Source: Humulus lupulus (lineage: Eukaryota; Streptophyta; Magnoliopsida; Rosales; Cannabaceae). From it: DNA of 64,000 nucleotides. The notes under the pieces were generated by a model. The model was given only the letters and a program-made list of their open reading frames with translations. It was not told where the DNA came from and made no database searches. The first letter of the stretch is position 1; the number at the start of each line of letters is the position of its first letter. Location of the stretch: positions 196,163,481-196,227,480 of the forward strand of contig NC_084798.1 of assembly GCF_963169125.1 (NCBI RefSeq), read 5' to 3'. Position numbers and translations under genes: made by a program. Positions 11,718-21,914 of the stretch are shown in pieces.

Positions 11718-12216
11718 TATTCTTGGTACAATTTTATTTATTTTTGGATTAGGATGTAAATAGATTTATTAGTAGTAGTATTAGTAGTAGATATTTGTCA
11801 CAATTTTATTTATTTGTGGATTAGGATGTAAATAGATTTTTCGTAACTTTAGGGTATAGTAACTTACGACCTGTTTTTGACCCAGTTATGTTATAAATTT
11901 CGAAAAATAGTATTTCTAAAAAGTTGTAGATAATTTAATTATCTTTCTAAATGTATAAAGGGAGTCCAAATCTGAGTTCTACAACTCCAGATATGTTGAT
12001 TTTACTGCAGGGGAGTTTAGAGTTACGAGATTTAGGGAGTTAGAAGTTAGGATTCTATTTGATTTTATTATTTTAAAAATCAAGCTTTGAATCCTTAAAT
12101 ATCTCTGAAAAATTTGACCAATTTCTAAGCCTTTGGCTGAAGGATATTCAAATATTTTCAATTAAATTTATTATTTTTATTCAAAGCCAAAAAGAAGATT
12201 TTTATTCCTAGAACTC

Positions 12217-12224
12217 TATAAATA
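12217..12224 (+). promoter_or_regulatory. TATA box of solo LTR copy 1
   Basis: CTATAAATAGGACCTAG is conserved with the two other LTRs of this family (minus strand at 20316-20323 and 26442-26449), where it also precedes the intron-like module by about 420-450 bp. It probably marks the U3/R border. Confidence 0.7.
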
Positions 12225-12745
12225 GGACCTAGCACCAAGCCTTTTCATTCATTCTTCAAGCATTGATCAGAGCCTTCCATGTGCTAGTAAGACTATAGAG
12301 TGATAAACACTTGGATTGAGATTATAAGCTTAATAAACACTTGGGAAGTAAGGTTTCAGTTTCGAGGTATAGTTCGGTCATAGAAGCATTCAAGGTATTC
12401 CTAATTCTAGTTCCTTTCTGTATTGATTCTTATAGTTCTTCTCTACTCAAATCCTAACTCAGTCTTTTCTATTCTTGGTTAGGCATCTAAGTTCTTCAAA
12501 CTTAAGGTTTTCATTGGTAAGTATCGTTTCGATGGTGTAGTTTATTCTTTCCATCTCTTTTCTTTAGTATACTCACCTCTATATTATGGTTTTTAGGAGT
12601 GTTCCAAAATCCCGACTTTGTTCTCATCATCCCGGTATATTGGTAAGGAAAATAGGATAGGAGTTTATATGTTATATGATATGTGATATGTTATCTTATG
12701 TTATGTTGTGTTATGAAATGTTATATTGTGTATGTTTGTAGACTT

Positions 12746-12855
12746 GGGCATATGACCTATACAACTAACAAGCCCCAATAAATTTATGGGCATATGACTT
12801 GCTTAGCTAGCAAGCCCCACAAATCTAATGGGCATATGACTTGTTTAGTTTATGG
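12746..12855. repeat. 42-bp minisatellite in LTR copy 1
   Basis: Units begin with GGGCATATGAC at 12746, 12788 and 12830; the first two end in AGCCCCA. The array lies inside the GTAAG...TGCAG segment, the same position as the 49-bp array in copy 2. Confidence 0.8.
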
Positions 12856-13350
12856 GACCCCAAGTAATAATGGCCATTATAGTATGTGTGACATATGTTT
12901 ATGATATGTTTTATTATATGCTACGTTATGAATTTTATGTATATGAGTTATGTGTTAGGTTTTCCTTGTTGGGCATTAGGCTCATTCCTTTATTTTTTTA
13001 GTGTGATGCAGGAAACTAGATACGGAGGCGGAAGGATTCTTGGAAGCTTGGCATGTGTGTTGAGGATGAATGGACTGAGTGGACTGCTTGTCGATCGAGG
13101 ATGAAGTTATTTATATTTAGTCTTTTAGATCATGTTTTTCCGCATTTAGTTTTTTTAAACAATTGAATTAAAGTTTATGTTTTTCTTTTAAACAATGGGT
13201 ACCCATGCCATATTTTCTATTATTATGTATTTGATACAATATTTTGAGATTTAATAAAGTTATATTATTTCTTATGTATCTTTCCCAAAATAGTAGCTAT
13301 GTATAGTAGATCTAATGGTCCAAGGTCATAGAAATAGTTGGGTCATTACA

Positions 13351-13889
13351 TTTTCTTTGGACTTCTTGCCACAGGTCGCCCCCGACGAGAATTTCTATCC
13401 TCAGTGCCATTAGCTTAGAGTTGTCATCAGCATCCCTAGCCCGTGCAGCGACTCTGGCAAACCTACTTAGATAAGCCTTCAACGTCTCACCAGGTTGCTG
13501 CTTTACGTTGGCCAGTGAATCGATTTCAAACTGAGCTGCCTTTGAAGCTCGGAATGCTTTTTTGAACTCAAAAGAAAACTTCTTCCACGAGCTTATGGAA
13601 TGCCTCTTGTATTGCTTAAACCACTGTCTGGCTGGCCCGACCAGAGTTGTAAGGAATAAAATACACCTTAGATCGAGCCTAACATTGTGGGGCATCATCA
13701 TGGTGTTAAACATTCTGAGGTGGTCTAACGGATCTCCATCTCCATCAAATTTTGACAAGTGTGGCATTCTGAAGCCTACCGAATATGTGGCTCCCGCAAT
13801 ATTTAGAGTGAAAGTCTCGAGCTTGTCCTCTACGTCACAATCGTCTTTGTCTTTTTGTTTACCCAAAAAAGATTTACCTAATGACCTGG
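13351..13889 (-). pseudogene. Element A gag, capsid core
   Basis: The open frame reads the plant gypsy gag core: FDGDGDPLDHLRMFNTMMM, LTTLVGPARQWFKQY, SISSWKKFSFEFKKAF, then LANVKQQPGETLKAYLSRFA and GGDLWQEVQRK, which is cut by the inserted LTR at 13350. Upstream residues read KDKDDCDVEDKLETFTLNI and run into a second insertion at about 13890. Within this piece I see no stop codon, so this domain decayed less than its flanks. Gag forms the virus-like particle that packages the element RNA. Confidence 0.85.
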
Positions 13890-14430
13890 TAGAATTAACA
13901 AGCACGTAGGATACACGTGACCGTTTAAGTGAGTAAGATTTGTTCGACCATCGACCAGGAGAGAGTTCACTCAACATACGACATATTTCATGGGCGACCA
14001 GTTTGGTCACAATATTTCAGATATTTTCTACAAATACGTAATTTCGCATTTATGTATTAATTGTGATTTCCATTATTGTTTAGATATGCCTATATCAAAT
14101 GTAATTAAGGCTCATCGGCCTATGTAGAACTCCTTGAGCCTATAAATAATAATCAGAGGGCTCAAGAGAGGGGACTTTTTTTAGACTTTGGAATTCTGAG
14201 AGAGAATTATAGTGTTTTTATCCACCAAAATTGTATTCAACTCGAGGCTTGTGAAACTCGTGAACCCTAGTTCATTGATCACAATGTTTGGGATTCAACA
14301 TCAATAAGAACACTAAGTGGACGTAGGTTATTACCATTTTCTGGGGCCGAACCATTATAAATCTTTGGTGTTGTTTATCTTTTTGTCTTGATTTCATCCC
14401 ATTTTTATCGTTTTACTTGACTCCATGTCG
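13890..14430. mobile_element. Insertion of about 0.55 kb splitting gag, probably a solo LTR
   Basis: Gag sequence stops near 13890 and resumes near 14430 (minus strand reads ERLALMEEQMKGLLSKK there). The interval has a TATAAATA box at 14141-14148, then an A-rich leader and a U5-like end (GTGGACGTAGGTTATTACC and CCATTATAAATC), so it is probably an LTR on the plus strand. I could not fix exact ends or a target duplication, and the family is not one of the other LTRs in the window. Confidence 0.55.
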
Positions 14431-15685
14431 TTGACCAAATCAAGGATCAAAACTTTTTTAGATAAAAGCCCCTTCATTTGCTCTTCCATCAGAGCTAGTC
14501 TCTCGAGGGTATGGTCTCTGGTCCCTAGGTTACCTGGGGGCTGTTCAACAGCCCCCATCCTATCGTATGTGTTTGATGGGATAATGTCCCTCCAAGCTTG
14601 AGCTTGGTTTTATGGGGCATTATTCCCATTATTGCGTACTATGGACAGACCTCCCTCTTGTCGAGTATAACTAACATCTTCATTCTGAGCTGTATTCCTC
14701 ATCTGTGAATTCAAACGATCGAGCAAATCGGGTTGTGGATCGTACCGAGGGTTCTGTGCTAAACTCAATTGATTTCTTAGGTCGCCCTCGGACCTACCAC
14801 TATGACGAATTTCAGTCCAATAACTCTCATTTGCGAAGCTTACAACTCGGGGTTGGGGCCGAGGATCTAGATTTTCAACACGTGTCTGTGGGATGTAAGT
14901 ATTGACATATGGGGGAGGATTTCTCCAACTGTCTCCATAAACTGGGATGTCTCATGTAGGATGAGGTGGCGTCGGATGTCTTAAAGGTGACGGGGGATGC
15001 CTTATTATTGAGGCAACCCTTGTTCCATGAGGGCGGACTAAATTAGCCCGCCTATAGTCTACTCCATTGTCTCTAGCTCTTTATGCCTGACGATCCGATC
15101 GCGACATATGAGGGTTTGTTGGAAAATTTTATGTTTGTGAGCCTGTCCCAGCCCCTCCTTGTGGATTGTCATGGGCATTTCTAGGGACCTGTGAATGAGG
15201 TACCAAACTTGAGGTTGTGATTCTAACCGACCGACTGACATGCTGATGACCTCTATAAGGGCCACTGGGTTGAGCATTCTGGCAATCCCGCCCTATAGGT
15301 ACAGAACTCGGGGTTGCGGTTCAAACTGATCGACTTGGTTTGGATCGATTATTCCTGTGGGACTTGTGAGACCCACTTTGACTCTTTCCGACATTAACGG
15401 CGGTTGTAAGAGGGGGTAACCGAGCCAAAACCTCCTCAATTTGTCTGTTTGCCTTAGCGAGATGGCTTCTCAATTACAAGTTTCCTAATTCGACAGCAAT
15501 TAGGTAGTCTAGATTTGGATTCGGTGGCAATGGCGCTGAACTCCTAGGTCACCATGGGCCGCCGGTTGCTTTCCCGGATGTTGCTAGATCTCAGGGCCAT
15601 GCTCCTTCAAAACAGCGGTATGATGGGCCTCCTGCCCACCAGGCTATTCAATCTCATTATCGTGCATTGAGCGAGTGAGCACCAT
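14431..15685 (-). pseudogene. Element A gag, N-terminal region
   Basis: The likely start is the ATG at 15685 (MVLTRSMHDNEIE), 60 bp inside the LTR edge, matching MVVTRSMHDNEME in element B. The frame meets a TAG after about 13 codons and several more later. Downstream is a Ser/Arg/Pro-rich low-complexity stretch with repeated SVP- and QRQN-like words and then ERLALMEEQMKGLL. No recognised domain lies in this half. It is a leader region of gag found in both Tat elements here. Confidence 0.7.
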
Positions 15686-15728
15686 GATGAGAATCGACTG
15701 AGATTTTGATGAAGCACTAATTTTCTCT

Positions 15729-15745
15729 CAATGAAAGCACTAAAC
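15729..15745 (-). promoter_or_regulatory. Primer-binding site region of element A
   Basis: Directly inside the 5' LTR, the minus strand reads TTTAGTGCTTTCATTGAGAG. Element B has TTTGGTGCTTTCATTGAGAG at the same place. I cannot say which tRNA primes it. Confidence 0.55.
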
Positions 15746-16468
15746 TATTGACGCGGTTTTTTTTTCCAACAGTGTATTCATAAATAATAAGGCAGATTAG
15801 TGCTTAATAGTAAACCGTAATGAATAGTAATATGAATTCACTCAAGAACACATAACTTTTACGTAGTTCAGTGGTTAAAATCCACCTAGTCCACGAGTCA
15901 ATATTATTGTTGTTTCTCTCTCTGTTTTGGCAGAGTTTTGGTATTACAGAATAATGGTCCCCTTTCCTATCCAATATTCCCAATATTTATAAGGGAATTA
16001 CATGGATGGGTTTGGGTAACCACGTGAGTCAATCACGCATTTACATAATGATTACATTTAATACAAATAATTTCTATTTATATTGGGATATGATTTGATA
16101 ATAGAATAACAGGTTCCCGATATCTCGGATAATAAATATGACAGCTTGGTCATAAATAAACGTATAAAGGGATCCCGAGTCTTTGGGGATCCGCAGGTAT
16201 GCAATATACTAGAATTACCGCGAGCTTGATATCCCCTCCAAGCTCGTGCTTGGGCAGCTATTTAAAATTATGAGCTCTGCTTCACAGCCATTGCATCCTT
16301 AGTTCGGGATAAACTCAGGACGCCTTACACCACATATGACCACTATGAATCTCAAGTTGTCCTCGTGGGTAATAAGCGAATATTATTTCCCTTAGTCATT
16401 TCTCCGTATATTTATCTGCCAGCTGTACCTGAGCTAAGTGCATGGACTCGTGCTAAAATCAGGGTACA
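15746..16468 (-). repeat. 5' LTR of element A
   Basis: About 720 bp, homologous to the 690-bp LTRs of element B throughout. Shared blocks include TTTTGGCAGAGTTT, GGGTTTGGGTAACCACGTG and the end TCAGGGTACA. The outer edge at 15746 reads TATTGACGCGG, so the expected TG end has mutated. A TATA box on the minus strand lies at 15984-15991. There is no partner LTR, because the left end of the element is lost. Confidence 0.8.
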
Positions 16469-17880
16469 GCAATAGCTTATATCATACAAAGTTACCACAC
16501 TTAAGTACGTCGACCATACACCCTACGTGCAGGTGTCTACTCTTCTTACCTCGGGTCCAGCAGTGCTCCACACACATTAACACGTCCCTTCAAGTATCCT
16601 TAGCGAGCCTGTCACATCACATAACATCAAAACCTTTAACTCAAGCCAAACCAACACCATATTAAAAATACACCCATGTCTATTTTAAAGCTAATTCATC
16701 CTCAAAATATCCTTAAGAAAGTCTTAAAACCCTATTGAATAAATCCCCAAACCAAAAGGTACCAATATATATATATATATATATCAAAAGGGTGCATTTG
16801 AACCAAAATAATACATTTATGGGCAACTGGCACGGTCGCACTAGTGCTTGGGCGCGGTCGCGCCCACAAAGCGCACTAGCTTTCTAGCCGAGTAGTGTGG
16901 TCGCGCTAGCCCCCGAATAAAGAAATCACAAATGCGATTTTAAACCTAGATTTCAACCCCAAATCGCAATGTTTCGACCCCAATTCACCAAATCAATCAA
17001 CCTAGCATTTTTCTAACCCTTGAAACTCATATATAATCAATCATAAACATATAATAAACATGAATAATAACAATTACAATAAAATCCCTTTTTCAACATC
17101 AAAAACCTAAATCTATCATCAAACCTAAATAGCAAAATCTAAAGAATTTACCAATCAATATTCAGCCACCAATCTCTCAATCCTTGCTCCTTTGTATGGT
17201 TCTTAGTGTGCCAAATTACTAAGTCCACATCCTTTTTGGATCCCTAAGCCTCCAAGATCTAGATCAAGAATAAGAGAAGTGTTCTTGGCCTGTTACTCTA
17301 TCGCGTAACAAAACGAGAAGTGTCTGACTATCGTATCAATTCTAAACTAATTTCTCAATATTAATTTATTTATGATAATTAATCATATAAAGCCAATTTA
17401 CCTTACTATCCTAATTCTCTAATTTTCCTCAGTAATTACTTCAACTCATTTTTGTATTTTCTATCAAAGCTAATAGTTATGACTTTCCTTAATTACACTT
17501 TCTACCATAAAACTCATATTTCTACTTTGACCCCTTGTTTTCAATATCTTTGGCACTTAAGCCCCCCTGATACTTGAAGGAACCTGTATTGCCACTATCA
17601 TAATATGCATTTCATAATCATAAAACAAATCACATGTTATCATGAAATTTAAAAGAAAACAATTCACATATGCATCGATTACAATTTACCGCTTTGCCCT
17701 CACAGGCCAAATTGAGGTGGGGCTTGAGCCCTCGCATTAGCCTTACTGCCTCCGTCCCTGAGCTCATTGTATTTTTGTCATAATGCCCTCGATATAACTC
17801 TGAATTGAACGATTAAAAAAGCTATGAAAATCTAAGAGAAATATCTACAACTTCTATTTCTAAGAGTTTTCCAGAAAGTG
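16469..17880 (-). repeat. Partial long LTR, minus orientation
   Basis: This stretch has features of the TGTAA-type LTRs in reverse. The minus strand shows a patch of recurring GC-rich words at 16818-16912 (GGTCGCACTAGTGC, GGTCGCGC, GTCGCGCTAG) and then a CGAGGTAAGAAG donor-like site at 16549. The matching TGCAG end and LTR terminus are missing because the piece is cut at the LTR edge of element A. The right border is not clear; 17880 is a rough estimate. An (AT)10 microsatellite sits at 16765-16784. Confidence 0.45.
16765..16784. repeat. (AT)10 microsatellite
   Basis: Ten AT dinucleotides in an AT-rich context; no further role visible. Confidence 0.95.
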
Positions 17881-18199
17881 AAGAAATAATTGTCAAAATG
17901 CAGCCTAAAGTTTCAGGCTTATGTTACAAAGCATAAACGATGCGAGTTGAGCATCTTCAATGTAGTATTTTCCACCCATAGTATCTTGAAACCCCACACT
18001 CAACACTATATCCATCTTATTCATCGTATTTAACATGTTTCTTCTCATTCCACTCCATATTATGTACTTGAGCATTAAAACCTGAATAAGAAGAAAACAA
18101 GCGTAAATTTGCACAAAACAATCCAAAGTAACTAAAACATAACCTAAAACGAACTCTAAAACAAACCAAAAATGAACCTAACACCTTGTTGTTGGATTT
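17881..18199. other. Unassigned 0.3 kb beside the copia gag fragment
   Basis: A short minus-strand frame (18126-17905) contains GFQDTMGGKYYIEDAQLA, which I do not recognise. It could be leftover copia leader or a transduced piece. Nothing else stands out. Confidence 0.3.
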
Positions 18200-18394
18200 T
18201 TACCAAACATCATATTTGTCTCGAACATTTTTCAGGGCAGTGGCAGTGGACCCTTCAGGACATTCCTCAGTGAGGACAAATTTATGGTTCGCACAAATCA
18301 ACATTAGATTTAGATTTGATTTCCATTTTATAAAATGATCACCATTAACTTTTTTCAAGTGAAAGTAAAGCAGTGATCGGATTGCCCATGTTTG
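18200..18394 (-). pseudogene. Ty1/copia gag N-terminal fragment
   Basis: The minus strand reads IRSLLYFHLKKVNGDHFIKW, then KSNLNLML, HKFVLTEECPEG and VRDKYDVW before a stop. This is the N-terminal pattern of plant copia gag (a W-K-x-x-L-N core followed by FVLTEE.P and VRD.YD.W). A stop follows and the sequence to the left is unrelated, so only about 65 codons remain. It probably belongs with the copia LTR at 23308-25130, which has the same orientation. Confidence 0.72.
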
Positions 18395-19499
18395 ACATTG
18401 CTGAAAGAAATAAAAAAATATTATAATTTGAAAATAAATATTAATAACTATTTGGAAAGTAAACATGATGCATAAATGCAACAATTAAAACACATAAACT
18501 TAACATTTACTATTCCACGATAAAACTACCTAACAATTAAAGTGTCGTCTTAAGGTCAGTCAAGTTAATTTCAGACAGTCTATATGACACTCTTATCTTT
18601 ATTATTTAAAATTCAAAATAACTCATATTTTCTCTTTTAAAAATAAAGAATCACTTGTTTGGTCAAGATACAATTATCCACTACCGAAGCTTAATTGTAT
18701 CTTTATGAGTGTAACATTTCAGAATTTATGACTTAACTTAGAGAGCGTCGCCTTAGGGTCAGTCAAATCTAAAATACATCACTCTTTCATATCTTCGTAA
18801 GAAGTCAAACTTGGTATTAGTATAGCTATAAACCTTTCTTAGGGGGACAGAAACAAAGCCGCCTCGAGGCCGTAATCATATTTCATAGTATTGTACTAAT
18901 AATGGAGACTATAGATCACATTGAGATGTCAACCTTCTCCCACTCACTATTTTAAAATGCATGTGTAATGACCCAACTATTTCTAAGACCTTGGGCCATT
19001 AAAACTACTAGACATAGCTACTATTTTGATACAAACATAAGAAATAACATAACTTTATTGAAAACCCAAAATATTGTATCAAATACAAGATAAAGTAAAT
19101 TAAAATAAAATGTGATATGGTATGGGATCCCATTGTTTATAGAACATAAAACATAAACTTTAAAATTTGTTTAACTACTATTTGCGGAATTACATCAAAA
19201 CATGATTTAAAAGACTAAAAATAAATAATGTCATCCTCGATCAACACGTAGTCCATTCAATCCATTCATCCTTAACACACAAGCCAAGCTGCCAAGAATC
19301 CTTTCGCCTTCCATATTCATTTTCCTGCATCAAGCTAAAATAAAGGAGTGAGCCTAATGCCCAACAAGGAAAATCTACTAAAACCATACATCATATATCA
19401 TAAGCACAAAACTACATCATAAACATATATTATAAAACATATGACTATAAAAACATATATCATATAGGACTACAATATTAATGGGCATTAACTCCTTAG

Positions 19500-19620
19500 C
19501 ACGGCATGTGATAAACCATCTAGGTCCTCTGTCTACTAATCGAGGTAGGTTAGATCACATGGTAGTATATGATAACCCATCTAGGTCCTCTACTAGTCGA
19601 GGTAGGGTAAATCATAACTC
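19500..19620. repeat. Two copies of a repeat of about 60 bp
   Basis: Both units contain CATCTAGGTCCTCT and ACTA.TCGAGGTAGG. Copy 3 has a single unit at about 25808-25868. Confidence 0.75.
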
Positions 19621-19644
19621 TAAACCATGAAAATGATAAATAAT

Positions 19645-19779
19645 CTTGGGGTTTGCTATCTAAGCAACTATAAGCCCCAAGTGACATAAAAACATTGGGG
19701 TTTGCTAGCTAAGCAACTATAAGCCCCAAGCAACATAAGGACATTGGGGTTTGCTAGCTAAGCAACTATAAGCCCCAAA
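19645..19779. repeat. 49-bp minisatellite, three copies
   Basis: Units start at 19645, 19694 and 19743. Each contains TTGGGGTTTGCTA.CTAAGCA and ATAAGCCCCAA. The TTGCTAGCTAAGCAA core and the GGGG...CCCC ends can pair, so each unit can fold as a hairpin. Confidence 0.88.
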
Positions 19780-20507
19780 GACTACAAGACATAATATACA
19801 TATACATATCATAGCATAAAACATATCATAACATAAACATATAAACACATATAATCTATCATATTTTCCTTACCAAAAACTGGAATGTTTGGGAACAAGA
19901 ACGGGATTAGAACACTCCTATAAACCAATAGTAAAAATGGTGAGTTTCTAAAGAAAAAGAGATGAAAAGAACACTAAATCATCCAAGTGAAAATTACCAA
20001 GAAGAACCTTAAGTTTCAAGAACTTAAATACCTAGTCAAGAATCATAAACAAGAGTTAGGATCTGAATAAAAGAAAACTAAAGAACCATAAAGAATTGAA
20101 CTTAGGAATAAGAATACCTTGGTTGATCTTATCAATTGATCTAAACCTCAATACCGAAAACATACTAAATCTCACTTCCTAAGTGTTTAGAAAAGCTTAA
20201 AATGATAAAGCTTTTATCCCAAAAACCCAAGTGTATCTCTCTATAGTAACACTAGCACCTTCGAGGCTCTAATTAAATGCTTGAAGAATGAAGAAAATGG
20301 CTAAGTACTAGGTCCTATTTATAGAGTTCAAGGAGTGAAACTAACTCCTTTTAATTTGAATAAATAAATGAATATAAAATGAAAAAGATTTGAATTTTCG
20401 TTCAACTGACGCCCAGAACTCGGTCAAAATCGTTCAAAGGCAGGTCTAAGTGATTAAGTTTATTTTTAAAATTGAAAAACCAAACTTTTCAAAAAACACA
20501 CATGGAG

Positions 20508-20662
20508 CCGATATATCGCCCCCCATAGGCGATATTTCGCCTCCCCCAATATTCTTGAGCCCCGTTCGATTGTTAGTGCAAAGTCGACGTGCTTTCCGTA
20601 TCTTCCGTAGGCGATATATCGGCTCCTAAGCTGCGATATATCGGCATACGTTGATATATCAA
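20508..20662. repeat. Cluster of CGATATATCG-type palindromes (copy 2)
   Basis: Within 155 bp the words CCGATATATCGCC, GGCGATATTTCGCC, GGCGATATATCGG and TGCGATATATCGG recur, followed by GTTGATATATCAA. The homologous patch at 26632-26784 in copy 3 keeps the arrangement with mutations. Confidence 0.85.
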
Positions 20663-20846
20663 ACACGTATTTGCACTTTTCAGCATAATTTGAATTGGAT
20701 AAACAGCATTGACTGAGTCATAATACGATCCTAACAGTTGTTGGAAGGTTCTAGAGCTTCTAGATCTTTCTTATATTAAAACTATTCATCAAAATACTTA
20801 AATCCACAATAAACATGATTATGACAAGTGTCACACTCTTATTAAC

Positions 20847-21221
20847 TGTAACGCCCCACGTCACTATGGCTGCTTCCTGGAATGATGACTGGCCCTACAA
20901 ACCAACACGAGTCTTTCCAGCGTTCTTTGTCCTCACTCGCACGCTTCCTGGAAAAACTTCCCAGGAGGTCACCCATCTTGAGATTACTCCAGGTTAAGCA
21001 CGCTTAACTTTGGAGTTCTCAAGTGATGGGCTACCGAAAAGAAGATGCATCTTGTTGATATAGGTAGTACCCATCAATCCATTTAAGCATTCTTCAACTA
21101 TGTAGTCCCATACCTACACAGTCGTAGAATCATCACACTGGATCTTCCCTAGGCGGTGTGGAATTGCACAACTTTTTACCCATTCCTTCCCCCTGCGGAT
21201 CACGGGATTCTGACTATCACA
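20847..21221 (-). repeat. Cassandra 3' LTR
   Basis: 375 bp, from TGTAACGCCCC to GACTATCACA. It is the 3' LTR because the element reads on the minus strand and the polypurine tract adjoins it at 21222. Confidence 0.88.
20956..21030 (-). ncRNA. 5S rRNA-derived promoter region in Cassandra 3' LTR
   Basis: The plus strand CTTCCCAGGAGGTCACCCATC and AAGCACGCTTAACTTTGGAG are the reverse complement of plant 5S rRNA segments covering the internal RNA polymerase III promoter. Between them the 5S sequence is replaced by TTGAGATTACTCCAGGTT, so this is a derived 5S, not a working ribosomal gene. Confidence 0.85.
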
Positions 21222-21239
21222 ATCACCCCCCCTTAGGAG
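21222..21239 (-). promoter_or_regulatory. Cassandra polypurine tract
   Basis: The minus strand reads CTCCTAAGGGGGGGTGAT directly before the 3' LTR, the expected site for plus-strand DNA priming. Confidence 0.8.
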
Positions 21240-21278
21240 TTCAACGTCCCCGTCAGCCACACTTATGGCTGGTTCAAG

Positions 21279-21290
21279 GCTCTGATACCA
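21279..21290 (-). promoter_or_regulatory. Cassandra primer-binding site
   Basis: The minus strand TGGTATCAGAGC, two bases inside the 5' LTR, matches the 3' end of plant initiator methionine tRNA in complement, the normal primer of Cassandra. Confidence 0.9.
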
Positions 21291-21292
21291 TT

Positions 21293-21666
21293 TGTAACAC
21301 CCCACGTCACTATGGCTGCTTCCTAGAATGACGACTGGCCCGACAAATCAACACAAGTCTTTCCAGCGTACTTTTTCCTCACTCGCACGCTTCTTGGGAA
21401 AACTTCCCATGAGGTCACCCATCTTGAGATTACTCCAGGTTAAGCACGCTTAACTTTGGAGTTCTCAAGTGATGGCTACCGAAAAGAAGATACATCTTGT
21501 TGATATAGGTAGTACCCATCAATCCATTTAAGCTCTCTTCAACTATGTAGTCCCATACCTACACAGTCTTAGAATCATCACACTTGACCTTCCCAAGGCA
21601 GTGTGGGATTGCACAGCTTTTTGCCCAGTCTTTCCCCCTGCGGATCACGGGATTCTGACTGTCACA
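21293..21666 (-). repeat. Cassandra 5' LTR
   Basis: 374 bp, from TGTAACACCCC to GACTGTCACA, then the target duplication TTAAC. Transcription would run leftward from here. Confidence 0.88.
21402..21475 (-). ncRNA. 5S rRNA-derived promoter region in Cassandra 5' LTR
   Basis: Same 5S-like blocks as the 3' LTR copy, with one change in the first block (CCCATGAGG). This is the copy that could drive RNA polymerase III transcription of the element. Confidence 0.83.
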
Positions 21667-21914
21667 TTAACTCTATCTAAACCTTGGTTATAATAAATAT
21701 ATTTCTAGATCCAGCAATATTAATCAAACCTTATGTTATAATTAATATTCTTAAACTATAGATTAAACTTATAAAATCCATAATTGTTGCTATGAGTTTC
21801 CAACTAAGTCCCAACTTGAACCAAAATCCACGGTAACTAACATACTACAAACTAATACTAACTACTACTACTACTACTATCTAGCGAGCTAAGTAAATAT
21901 TCTAGGACTCTACA

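Larger units (their letters stand above)
11723..13350 (+). mobile_element. Solo LTR inserted in element A gag (family 1, copy 1)
   Basis: The insertion ends in GGGTCATTACA at 13350, the reverse complement of the TGTAATGACCC ends of the related LTRs at 18964 and 25312. Gag resumes at 13351. The left border is near 11723 (TTGGTACAATT). Flanks TATTC (11718-11722) and TTTTC (13351-13355) match at four of five bases and may be the target duplication. It has a TATA box at 12217 and an intron-like GGTAAG (12643)...TGCAG (13011) segment holding 42-bp repeats. A stretch of about 70 bp at the left end is duplicated (11724 and 11794). No internal region or second LTR is present. Confidence 0.72.
4443..16468 (-). 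mobile_element. Element A: Ty3/gypsy Tat (Retand-like) retrotransposon, 3' LTR missing
   Basis: On the minus strand the order is 5' LTR (15746-16468), primer-binding site, gag, protease, reverse transcriptase, RNase H, a second archaeal-type RNase H, integrase (ending 7251), tandem repeats (6830-7050), then an oppositely oriented gene (6500-4443). The second RNase H places it in the Tat group, and the tandem repeat plus antisense ORF recall Retand. The left end is lost: the 3' LTR, polypurine tract and first exon of the antisense gene are replaced by the gag fragment at about 4442. Two insertions (11723-13350 and about 13890-14430) split gag. Confidence 0.85.
20847..21666 (-). mobile_element. 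Cassandra retrotransposon, complete, 820 bp
   Basis: Two LTRs of 375 and 374 bp (20847-21221 and 21293-21666) start TGTAACRCCCCACGTCACT and end ATCACA or GTCACA. They flank a 71-bp internal part without coding capacity. The element is flanked by a perfect 5-bp duplication TTAAC (20842-20846 and 21667-21671). On the minus strand the primer-binding site TGGTATCAGAGC lies at 21290-21279 and a polypurine tract (AAGGGGGGGTGAT) at 21236-21222. Each LTR contains 5S rRNA-derived sequence, the defining trait of Cassandra. It has no proteins and must use those of other elements. The two LTRs differ at a modest number of sites, so the insertion is not very recent. Confidence 0.93.
18964..21914 (-). mobile_element. 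Solo LTR, family 1 copy 2, containing Cassandra
   Basis: The plus strand starts TGTAATGACCCAACTATTTC at 18964 and ends GGACTCTACA at 21914. Flanks GCATG (18959-18963) and ACATG (21915-21919) fit a 5-bp target duplication with one change. Without Cassandra it is about 2.1 kb. On the minus strand it has a CGATATATCG word patch (20662-20508), a TATA box (20323-20316), then GGTAAGG (19873) and TGCAG (19325) bounding an intron-like segment. It is homologous to 25312-27260 and, in its 3' half, to 11723-13350. No internal region is present, so it is a solo LTR. Confidence 0.75.

Noticed and set aside
20956..21475. 5S ribosomal RNA genes
   Set aside because: Only parts match 5S, the middle is replaced, and both copies are inside Cassandra LTRs, so they are not ribosomal genes.
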